5,826 nucleotides of DNA from Bacteroidales bacterium (GTDB lineage Bacteria > Bacteroidota > Bacteroidia > Bacteroidales > ML635J-15). Each line of letters opens with the position of its first letter. Positions within the stretch are counted from its first letter, which is position 1. The notes beneath the pieces were generated by a model. That model saw only the letters and a program-made list of their open reading frames with translations. It was not told where the DNA came from and ran no database searches. Position numbers and translations under genes: made by a program. The DNA is taken from NCBI GenBank assembly GCA_028696755.1, contig JAQVGK010000242.1, positions 1 through 5,826 of the forward strand, given 5' to 3'. Positions 1-5,508 of the stretch are shown here, one piece after another.

Positions 1-92
1 TTCTTGGTACTTTGAAAACCATTTACTACCGCTTGGGAGAAATGGAAAAGTATAATGCAACAAATGAAAAAATTAACGCACTTACTCAATAA
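1..92 (+). CDS. C-terminal fragment of a TPR-type protein, tandem paralogue of the next gene (5' end outside window)
   Basis: Only the last 29 codons are present, read from base 3 to a TAA at 90-92. The fragment contains TLKTIYYRLGEMEKYNA and ends KINALTQ. The C-terminus of the next gene has TLKTIYYRLSDMEKYNA and ends KINALTK. By eye, 22 of 29 residues are identical and the two run gap-free to their stops, so the genes are tandem paralogues. The fragment corresponds to the final helical pair of the downstream protein, so the missing part is presumably a signal peptide plus TPR helices. That cannot be seen here. Its transcript should end at the hairpin at 121-152. The exact role is unknown; TPR proteins generally act as protein-binding scaffolds. 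Confidence 0.8.
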   Translation, partial: LGTLKTIYYRLGEMEKYNATNEKINALTQ

Positions 93-120
93 TTAATAGT
101 AAACACAATAAATAATTTAA

Positions 121-152
121 AAAGCTGTTCATATTTTGAGCAGCTTTTTTTT
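121..152 (+). terminator. Intrinsic terminator after the upstream TPR paralogue
   Basis: The arms AAAGCTGTTC (121-130) and GAGCAGCTTT (138-147) pair over 10 positions with one G-T wobble. The loop is 7 nt and the T-run covers 145-152. It lies 28 bases after the upstream stop codon. Its T-run ends only 11 bases before the ATG at 164, so the next gene has almost no leader after it. Confidence 0.8.
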
Positions 153-163
153 AAATCTTTTAT

Positions 164-1435
164 ATGAAAACAATTTTCCTTGCACTAACTTGCAGTTTTA
201 TCGCATTAGCCGTATTTGCACAGACAGATCCAAACATAAACAACGCTTATAACAGTCTTAAGAACGGCTATCTTGACGAAGCTCTAGATTATATCGACAA
301 AGTAGAGAGTAATCCAAAGAATGCTAAATTCTACAAAACTTACTATTACAAAGGCATGATTTATCAAGAGATTGCAATAACAGAGAATGAAAAATACAAA
401 TCTCTTTGCGACAATTGCCTCGATATTGCATTTGATTCTTATTTAAAGTCGATAAATTTGAATCTTGTTAATCCAGAACATAAAAGTCTTGATTTAACCT
501 CAGATGCAGGCTTAGTCCAATTTATTGACATTTTGCAACAAGGTGATGAACGCAATTATGAAAGTTCGGAAGCTTTAGTTGATGTGCTTCGAAATAGACT
601 TCCAGCACTTACAAATGCTTTCGTAAATTCGGGTGTTAATTATTATAAAAAAGGAGATTACGAGAAAGCATATTCCGACTTTAGTAAAGCGATTACAATA
701 TCAACATTATCATTCATTGTTGATGGTGAGTTATATTACTTAGCTGTACGTGCCGCGATAAAGACCAAACGTTTTGAAGAAGTAATTTCTTTGAGCGAAA
801 TACTTCAGCAGCTCGATTATGGTCAGGATGACGGTATTAAAGTTGAAATTGTTCTTAACCATGCTATTGCATATCGTGAAACTGGTGAAATAGATAAAAT
901 GATAAAGGTTTTAGAAGATGGAATAATTAAATATCCAACAGCAAATTATCCTTTAGTGATAGAAATGTTCAATCATTATGTGAATAAAGGTGAAAATCAA
1001 AAGGCTTTTGAGTATATAAATCTGGCAATTGAGAAAAATAATCAGAATCCACAGTTCTACGTAATTCGTGCAACACTTTCCGAAGGTTTAAATTTAAAGG
1101 ATAATGCAATCGCCGATTATAAAAAAGCAATTGAACTTGATGTTAACAATTTTGATGCAATCTACAGCCTTGGGGCTATTTATTATAATATGGGTGTAGA
1201 TACTTTGCAGTATGCCGAAAATAATGTGCCTGTCACAAATACTCAAGAGTATGAGAAGTATAAATTAATCGCAAATAAATGTTTTGCCGATGCATTGCCA
1301 TATCTAGAGAAGGCACAAGCTATAAAACCAAACGAGTTGCCCGTATTAACAACTCTTAAGACAATTTACTACCGACTTAGTGATATGGAGAAGTATAATG
1401 CAATCAGCGCAAAGATAAATGCACTAACAAAATAG
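164..1435 (+). CDS. Secreted tetratricopeptide-repeat (TPR) protein
   Basis: A 423-residue protein with a clear Sec signal peptide: MKT, a hydrophobic stretch at residues 4-15, and a likely signal peptidase I site after AVFA (16-19) with Q20 as the mature start, the usual Bacteroidota pattern. The rest is almost all helical. TPR-like helix pairs are visible around residues 21-54, 151-184 (the best, with YYKKGDYEKAYSDFSKAI), 226-257, 263-292, 296-329 (KDNAIADYKKAIELD) and 330-345 continuing after an insertion at about 372-390. The insertion (about 346-371, DTLQY...EYEKYK) lengthens one helical unit. No catalytic motif is seen. TPR arrays bind proteins or peptides, so a periplasmic or outer-membrane scaffold is likely; the partner is unknown. 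The ATG is chosen because the signal peptide begins there; there is no Shine-Dalgarno, as is normal for the phylum. It is the second of two tandem paralogues (fragment at 1-92). Confidence 0.85.
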   Translation: MKTIFLALTCSFIALAVFAQTDPNINNAYNSLKNGYLDEALDYIDKVESNPKNAKFYKTYYYKGMIYQEIAITENEKYKSLCDNCLDIAFDSYLKSINLNLVNPEHKSLDLTSDAGLVQFIDILQQGDERNYESSEALVDVLRNRLPALTNAFVNSGVNYYKKGDYEKAYSDFSKAITISTLSFIVDGELYYLAVRAAIKTKRFEEVISLSEILQQLDYGQDDGIKVEIVLNHAIAYRETGEIDKMIKVLEDGIIKYPTANYPLVIEMFNHYVNKGENQKAFEYINLAIEKNNQNPQFYVIRATLSEGLNLKDNAIADYKKAIELDVNNFDAIYSLGAIYYNMGVDTLQYAENNVPVTNTQEYEKYKLIANKCFADALPYLEKAQAIKPNELPVLTTLKTIYYRLSDMEKYNAISAKINALTK

Positions 1436-1510
1436 TCGCATTTTTCTGTTCCACTTTATCAATTAATACACAAAATCGAAAATTGACATCTTCATATTAA
1501 TTATTAATTG

Positions 1511-1518
1511 TAAATTTG
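1511..1518 (+). promoter_or_regulatory. Bacteroidota-type -7 promoter box before the deformylase-fusion gene
   Basis: TAAATTTG fits the Bacteroidota -7 consensus TAnnTTTG exactly and lies 23 bases before the ATG at 1542. A TTG at 1483-1485 is a candidate -33 element, but the 25-base gap is longer than the roughly 17-23 usually seen, so the upstream element is weak. Transcription would start near 1524, giving a short leader. The box suggests this gene is transcribed separately from the TPR gene, although no clear terminator is visible between them. Confidence 0.5.
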
Positions 1519-1541
1519 TGCAAGGATAAAATAATTACACT

Positions 1542-3092
1542 ATGAAAAAGATTTTGTTAACCTTTACAATTATTTGCATTGGACTTTCGGCTTATTTGCA
1601 AACAGAAATCACAATTAATTTTGGAATTACTCAAAATGGATCACAGCTTATTCTTGACAGTGTTTTAATCGAAAATGAGACTATCGGTTGCGACACAATG
1701 ATTTATAACGGAGAGGCAGGATTTGATGTTGATGTTATTTCATCAATTCATGCTAATCAAGTTGATGCTAATAGGTTATCAGTTAAGCAAAATTACCCAA
1801 ATCCATGCACTGGCGAAACTATTATAGAAGCTTGGATTCCAGGTCAGGAAACAGAGATTACGGTTTATGATATAAGTGGGAAACTGATTTTAAATAAATC
1901 TTTTAGAACAGGTAAAGGTTATCAGGTTTTTGCTTTAACACCTGGCGATAGCGGAAACTACAGAGTTTCTTTTAAATCAAAAGGACAGGAGGCAGGCATT
2001 ACTATTACGAGTAGCTCTAACGAAAGAACTGTAACTAAGCTTGTTTGGAATGGCGAAACCGACTTTCCACAAGTTAAATCAACAAAATCTGTGGCTTTTA
2101 TTTATAACCAAGGCGATGTGCTTACATTTACTGGCTACGTTACAGCTTGTCACAATGTAGAAAGCACTTTTTTATCTGCAAGTCCAGTTGAGTCGCAAAC
2201 ATACAACTTTGATTTTACATATATTACTGATATTCAACCTGATGCTCCCGTTGCAGGCGAAATTACTACTACTCAAACATCTGTAGTGTGGTCATGGTTA
2301 CCAGTCGAAAATGCTAGTGGCTACAAAGCCCATAATGAAAATGATTTTGAATCAGCAACAGATATTGAAACTTATACAAGTTTAACCTTTAACACTGTTC
2401 CTGCTGGTACTCATTTCGACTTGTTTGTATGGGCTTATAACGAATGTGGAGAGTCTTTTCCTTTGTTAATGGATACTTGCACCCAGGCAATGCCACTTAC
2501 TCAGGATGAAATTGATTTGATTCTTGGAGGAGCATCAACAGCTGATATGGAATTAATGATGATCTGCGCTCAACCAGATTCGATTGTATTAAGAACTCTA
2601 TCAACAAATGTTATTATCGGGGATGAAAATTTACAGCACTTAACCGACAGAATGAAACAAACTGTTTTGGGCGAAGGTGTTGGAATTGCGGCACCTCAAG
2701 TTGGAATTAATAGAAATATTATATGGGTGCAAAGATATGATAAAGGAGCTGTCATCCATCCATGGGAACTATACTTTAATCCGAGAATTGTTAATTACTC
2801 AGATACAGTTGCCTTACGTTCAGACGGTTGTCTATCGGTTGATACTTGCGCTACTCAGTATGGTATAGCAGGCAATTCTTATAGAGCAAAATGGATAGAT
2901 GTCGAGTACTATCTAGAAGATGGAACTTACATTTTTGAAAGAATAAATCATCAATATACTGCTCATATTTTTCAGCATGAAATTGACCATTTAAATGGTA
3001 TAATGTATTTTGATAGACAAGTTGAAGAAGTCCCAGAGAAATTTATTATTATTCAAGGCGACAGTTATGAAGGTTTGCCTAAAATTGATTAA
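1542..3092 (+). CDS. Exported multidomain protein with a C-terminal peptide deformylase domain
   Basis: A 516-residue protein. Residues 1-20 form a signal peptide (MKK, hydrophobic 4-17), but the cleavage site around SAYLQ is poor. Residues 21-225 resemble the N-terminal module of Bacteroidota FISUMP surface proteins: an ITINF strand, an LDSVLIEN strand, a stretch at 79-145 with QNYPNP, TVYDISGKLI and GNYRVSF that looks like a T9SS sorting domain/FlgD-type Ig fold, and then NQGDVLTFTG. Residues 230-315 are a fibronectin III domain (PDAPVAG, VVWSWLPV, ASGYKA, FVWAYNECGES). Residues 343-495 are a peptide deformylase: motif 1 G379-V-G-I-A-A-P-Q386, motif 2 D428-G-C430-L-S (usual EGCLS), motif 3 H479-E480-I-D-H483. 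Both histidines, C430, E480 and Q386, the metal ligands and catalytic residues of the family, are present. Family enzymes (about 150-190 residues) remove formyl from N-formylmethionine in the cytoplasm; this copy appears to act outside it. Substrate is unknown. It is probably an additional deformylase beside a housekeeping def elsewhere. Confidence 0.85.
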   Translation: MKKILLTFTIICIGLSAYLQTEITINFGITQNGSQLILDSVLIENETIGCDTMIYNGEAGFDVDVISSIHANQVDANRLSVKQNYPNPCTGETIIEAWIPGQETEITVYDISGKLILNKSFRTGKGYQVFALTPGDSGNYRVSFKSKGQEAGITITSSSNERTVTKLVWNGETDFPQVKSTKSVAFIYNQGDVLTFTGYVTACHNVESTFLSASPVESQTYNFDFTYITDIQPDAPVAGEITTTQTSVVWSWLPVENASGYKAHNENDFESATDIETYTSLTFNTVPAGTHFDLFVWAYNECGESFPLLMDTCTQAMPLTQDEIDLILGGASTADMELMMICAQPDSIVLRTLSTNVIIGDENLQHLTDRMKQTVLGEGVGIAAPQVGINRNIIWVQRYDKGAVIHPWELYFNPRIVNYSDTVALRSDGCLSVDTCATQYGIAGNSYRAKWIDVEYYLEDGTYIFERINHQYTAHIFQHEIDHLNGIMYFDRQVEEVPEKFIIIQGDSYEGLPKID

Positions 3093-3112
3093 TTAATATT
3101 CAGGCATTGGCA

Positions 3113-3151
3113 AAACAAAAAGCCACGCAATATATGTGTGGCTTTTTGTTT
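3113..3151. terminator. Bidirectional intrinsic terminator between convergent genes
   Basis: Arms at 3113-3129 and 3135-3151 pair over 17 positions with one G-T wobble around a 5-base ATATA loop. The GC-rich core is GCCAC/GTGGC, with an A-run (3117-3121) on the left and a T-run (3143-3147) on the right, so it can work on both strands. It lies 20 bases after the deformylase-fusion stop and 14 bases after (in the opposite direction) the minus-strand stop at 3166. Confidence 0.9.
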
Positions 3152-3165
3152 ATAAGGTTAAATCA

Positions 3166-3615
3166 TTATCCCATCGGACCAAAAAAGTAAAGCTTGTAGC
3201 TATCTCCGATAACAATTGTTAAACTTGTTTTATATTTCGCTCCGGTATTAAGTTTAATTTCAACTTCTGCAAACCCAGCACCGAGATCGACATCAACTTG
3301 GGTCTTTTTTACCTTTATCGAAACAATATCGGCCATTTCGGGCACAATAAATACTTCCTCGCCAGATTTTGTTTTCATATTTCCAGCCAAAACCTCGGTT
3401 ATAAATTGACTCGTGTTACCTCCGAGCATTCCGTCATGCTGCTCCTGTACATAAAACGGATCGAAAAAACGAAGCGAATTTTGCAAATCACCTGATTGTA
3501 AAACTGTTATAAATTCAGTTGTAAAATTCTTTACATCTTTCTTCCTTGGAGCAGTTTCTTGAGCATAACTAATAATGGAAGAAATTAGGAATAGTAAAAC
3601 TAATGTCTTTTTCAT
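3166..3615 (-). CDS. Small secreted protein of unknown function
   Basis: A 149-residue protein that I do not recognise. Residues 1-18 are a signal peptide (MKKTLVLLFLISSIISYA) with a good signal peptidase I site after SYA and Q19 as mature start. The mature part begins with a predicted helix (about 27-41, VKNFTTEFITVLQSG), then DLQNSLRFFDPFYVQEQHDGM, then alternating strands (87-91, 96-110, 115-122, 127-135, 139-145) ending YFFGPMG. A helix followed by a curved sheet with a 'helix-SGD-FFD' start is vaguely like the NTF2/SnoaL-type fold, but that is a guess. It has no cysteines. It is 42 bases downstream of the lipoprotein gene on the same strand and may share its transcript, or use the -7-like box at 3629-3636. 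The shared terminator at 3113-3151 ends it. Confidence 0.75.
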   Translation of the reverse strand: MKKTLVLLFLISSIISYAQETAPRKKDVKNFTTEFITVLQSGDLQNSLRFFDPFYVQEQHDGMLGGNTSQFITEVLAGNMKTKSGEEVFIVPEMADIVSIKVKKTQVDVDLGAGFAEVEIKLNTGAKYKTSLTIVIGDSYKLYFFGPMG

Positions 3616-3628
3616 ATCTTTTTTTCTG

Positions 3629-3636
3629 CAAAAATA
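3629..3636 (-). promoter_or_regulatory. Possible -7 promoter box before the small secreted protein gene
   Basis: On the minus strand this reads TATTTTTG, an exact TAnnTTTG match, 13 bases before the ATG at 3615. No -33 TTTG is visible at the right distance, and the sequence is so AT-rich that chance matches are likely. If real, the leader would be about 10 A-rich bases. Confidence 0.3.
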
Positions 3637-3657
3637 AAAAATCTTTAAAAAGATTAA

Positions 3658-4401
3658 TTACTCGGTTACAGAATTTAAAAATTTATCAAGTTTGTCCTTA
3701 AGTGCTTTTGCTTGCTCACAATTCGAAATATTCTTAACCAGATTCTTTTCTTTCAACTCTATGTTTAGCAAGTATGAACCCATTTCACGATATTTGATAT
3801 GAAGTTCGGCATTATTGTGTATTGCATAAGCATCTAGGAAAATGCTGTAAAAGTCAGTAGATTTAATCGTTACGGCTTTTTCTTCACCGCCCGAATACAC
3901 TCCACTAGAACTTTCGGCTGCTGATATTGGATCGTAAATTATTTTTTCTTGAGTAATGGTGTATTTATTACCATTGCCATCAGCGAATTTTACACTTATT
4001 GGAGTGCCCATATTCTGAATGCTGTCAAAAACCGCATAAGAGCCAACTCTACTTTGCACATTCGGATCGTTTGTGTCCCATAGACCATCACTTATTTTTA
4101 CTCTTACTCTTACCAGATGAGCATTGATCTGTTCAATTTTTAAATCACTCGTTTTACATTCCGATAGTTTGATAAAATATTCGCCATCTTGTGTAAAAAT
4201 AAAGTAATCTTTTATTTCGTGATGTTCTTGACCGCCTTTATCGGTAAACGATTCGCTATAAATTATTGCATTTTTCCATTCGTAACTCCCCGAAAATTCA
4301 GGAATGTCAGCAACTGTTGTTTTTCCTGAATTGCAGCTTGTTATTGAGGTCAGAAGGCAAAAGCTTATAAATATTGTGACATGGTTTTTTAAATTTTTCA
4401 T
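3658..4401 (-). CDS. Lipoprotein of unknown function
   Basis: A 247-residue protein that I do not recognise. The N-terminus is a lipoprotein signal: MKNLKNH, hydrophobic residues 8-20, then lipobox ITSC with C23 as the lipidated cysteine. The residues after it (NSGKTT) lack the acidic cluster that marks surface-exposed Bacteroidota lipoproteins, so a periplasm-facing location is more likely. The body is mostly alternating strands, with a conspicuous SGSYEWKNAIIYSE start (about 37-50), DYFIFTQDGEYFIKL (65-79), and VKFADGNGNKYTITQEKIIYD (137-157). The C-terminus (about 218-245) is helical. Besides C23 it has C15 in the signal peptide, C82 and C228, the last two being possible disulphide partners. 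It is the first gene of a minus-strand pair and diverges from the gene at 4480. Confidence 0.75.
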   Translation of the reverse strand: MKNLKNHVTIFISFCLLTSITSCNSGKTTVADIPEFSGSYEWKNAIIYSESFTDKGGQEHHEIKDYFIFTQDGEYFIKLSECKTSDLKIEQINAHLVRVRVKISDGLWDTNDPNVQSRVGSYAVFDSIQNMGTPISVKFADGNGNKYTITQEKIIYDPISAAESSSGVYSGGEEKAVTIKSTDFYSIFLDAYAIHNNAELHIKYREMGSYLLNIELKEKNLVKNISNCEQAKALKDKLDKFLNSVTE

Positions 4402-4479
4402 AGTTTTGCGCTTATATTATTTTGCTAAGATAATTAAATTCTCTTAAAATATTTTTTACACGGAGACGTTTTGTAATTA

Positions 4480-5115
4480 GTGACAAAAACAAACACCATC
4501 ATATTATCATTGATTTTACTATTGTTTACATATTCATGTAAGCCTTTAGTAGGTTTTTATGCTTCTGATTGCAAACGAAATAATTGTGTCTATGGGTTTT
4601 CGGGTATACATTACGATGGTGAATTATTAACTGTTGATTACGGAACTGGCAGTAATTGTAATACGAAATTTAAGGGTAATGTAGAATATAGAAATGATAG
4701 TTTGATTCTCATTGCCGATTATATTAATCCTGGGGCACGTTGTATGTGCGGATATTCTTTGACTTACACAGTTAAAGTTGAAGATACCTGCGATTTGAAA
4801 ATTGGTTTTGAAAAGCGCGAATCCGAAAAATATATCAGATTTTTAAAAAGACATCAAAGACAAAATATCCGTATTGGAAAGGTCTCGGAAAAAAGAGGCG
4901 AGATTCTTGAAATGAGACAAGGGATTCGTTATATGCGCTTTATGAAAGAAGATAAAGAACAAATAAAGAGTTTCAGGAATGAGATTAAAGAAATCCGCAA
5001 AAGTTATCGATATGAACGACAAATGAAACTTATAGAGCAGCAACGAGAATTAGAGTTCCAAAAATATAACAACCCACAAAACAAACGAGTAATTAGTGAT
5101 GATGTATATTATTAA
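4480..5115 (+). CDS. Cysteine-rich lipoprotein with a long basic helical tail (unknown function)
   Basis: A 211-residue protein that I do not recognise. The start is GTG at 4480: an in-frame TAA at 4474-4476 rules out anything further upstream, and the signal peptide begins immediately. GGAG at 4462-4465 is a possible but distant ribosome site. Residues 1-20 form a lipoprotein-type signal ending FTYSC, with C20 the likely lipidated residue; T at -3 is less usual. Residues 21-110 are a small beta-rich domain with six cysteines (C31, C36, C60, C88, C90, C104), enough for three disulphides. Residues about 111-198 switch sharply to an Arg/Lys/Glu-rich helical segment with YIRFLK (118-123) echoed 33 residues later as YMRFMK (151-156). 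It probably acts in the envelope. It ends 2 bp from the convergent gene. Confidence 0.7.
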   Translation: MTKTNTIILSLILLLFTYSCKPLVGFYASDCKRNNCVYGFSGIHYDGELLTVDYGTGSNCNTKFKGNVEYRNDSLILIADYINPGARCMCGYSLTYTVKVEDTCDLKIGFEKRESEKYIRFLKRHQRQNIRIGKVSEKRGEILEMRQGIRYMRFMKEDKEQIKSFRNEIKEIRKSYRYERQMKLIEQQRELEFQKYNNPQNKRVISDDVYY

Positions 5116-5117
5116 CA

Positions 5118-5489
5118 TCAGTGTCCACAACTCTCGCCATGGCTATGATTATGCCCACAAGTGTCGCCACTGTCCGAGATATTTCCCTTAATAAAATCGT
5201 TAACCAAAGTTTCGATGTTTCCACTGCAGCCGCGAACTACTTCAATTCCTGCAGAATTAAGAACGTTAATAGCCCCCTGACCAATACCTCCAGCCAACAT
5301 AACGGTTACGCCCATCGCTTGTAGAGTAGAGGCGATATTGGATTTGCATCCACATGTGCATGGAGCATCAAGAATTTGAATGCCAGTAATTTCATTGTTT
5401 TCAGATATTGTATAAATCTGGTAATATTCGCAGTGACCAAAGTGAGAGTCAACTGTGTTTTCTTTTGTTGCTGGAATAGCTATTTTCAT
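5118..5489 (-). CDS. NifX/NafY-like dinitrogenase Fe-Mo cofactor-binding domain protein
   Basis: A 123-residue cytoplasmic protein of the Nitro_FeMo-Co (NifB/NifX/NafY C-terminal) domain family. Hallmarks: MKIAIPA start; DSHFGHC (14-20); YYQIYTI strand; DAPCTCGCKSNIASTL (41-56) with C44, C46 and C48; GVTVMLAGGIGQGA (60-73), the glycine-rich turn; then GIEVVRGCSGNIETLVNDFIKG (81-102). The C-terminal tail (111-123) is Cys/His-rich: CGHNHSHGESCGH, typical of metal binding. Stand-alone members are common in anaerobes without nitrogenase, often beside Mrp/NBP35-type Fe-S ATPases, and are thought to bind metal or Fe-S clusters; a nitrogen-fixation role should not be assumed. It lies 19 bases downstream of the asparaginase gene on the same strand, so co-transcription is likely. 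The ATG at 5487-5489 is supported by the family's usual MKIAIP start. Confidence 0.88.
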   Translation of the reverse strand: MKIAIPATKENTVDSHFGHCEYYQIYTISENNEITGIQILDAPCTCGCKSNIASTLQAMGVTVMLAGGIGQGAINVLNSAGIEVVRGCSGNIETLVNDFIKGNISDSGDTCGHNHSHGESCGH

Positions 5490-5508
5490 TTCTTTATGTT
5501 TTATTGAT

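Noticed and set aside
410..421. A CxxC pair (C83-DN-C86) in the secreted TPR protein as a possible redox or metal site.
   Set aside because: It is isolated, in a loop-like stretch between helices, with no thioredoxin-like or zinc-ribbon context; a simple disulphide or nothing is as likely.
2677..2868. A 63-codon open frame inside the deformylase domain, same strand, different frame.
   Set aside because: It lies entirely over the diagnostic deformylase motifs in the true frame and has no recognisable features of its own.
3640..3655. Near-perfect inverted repeat AATCTTT/AAAGATT followed on the minus strand by a T-rich tract, a possible terminator of the lipoprotein gene.
   Set aside because: The stem has one G-C pair and only a 2-base gap, so the folded stem would be short and unstable. 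It is more likely ordinary AT-rich intergenic sequence.
4401..4408. TAGTTTTG, an exact TAnnTTTG match on the plus strand, as a promoter for the GTG-start lipoprotein.
   Set aside because: It overlaps the start codon of the divergent gene, has no -33 element, and lies about 70 bases from the GTG. In such AT-rich sequence a chance match is likely.
4843..5043. A 66-codon minus-strand frame, rich in Phe/Leu/Ile.
   Set aside because: Hydrophobicity is what the antisense of a Lys/Glu/Arg-rich helix gives; it is opposite a credible gene.
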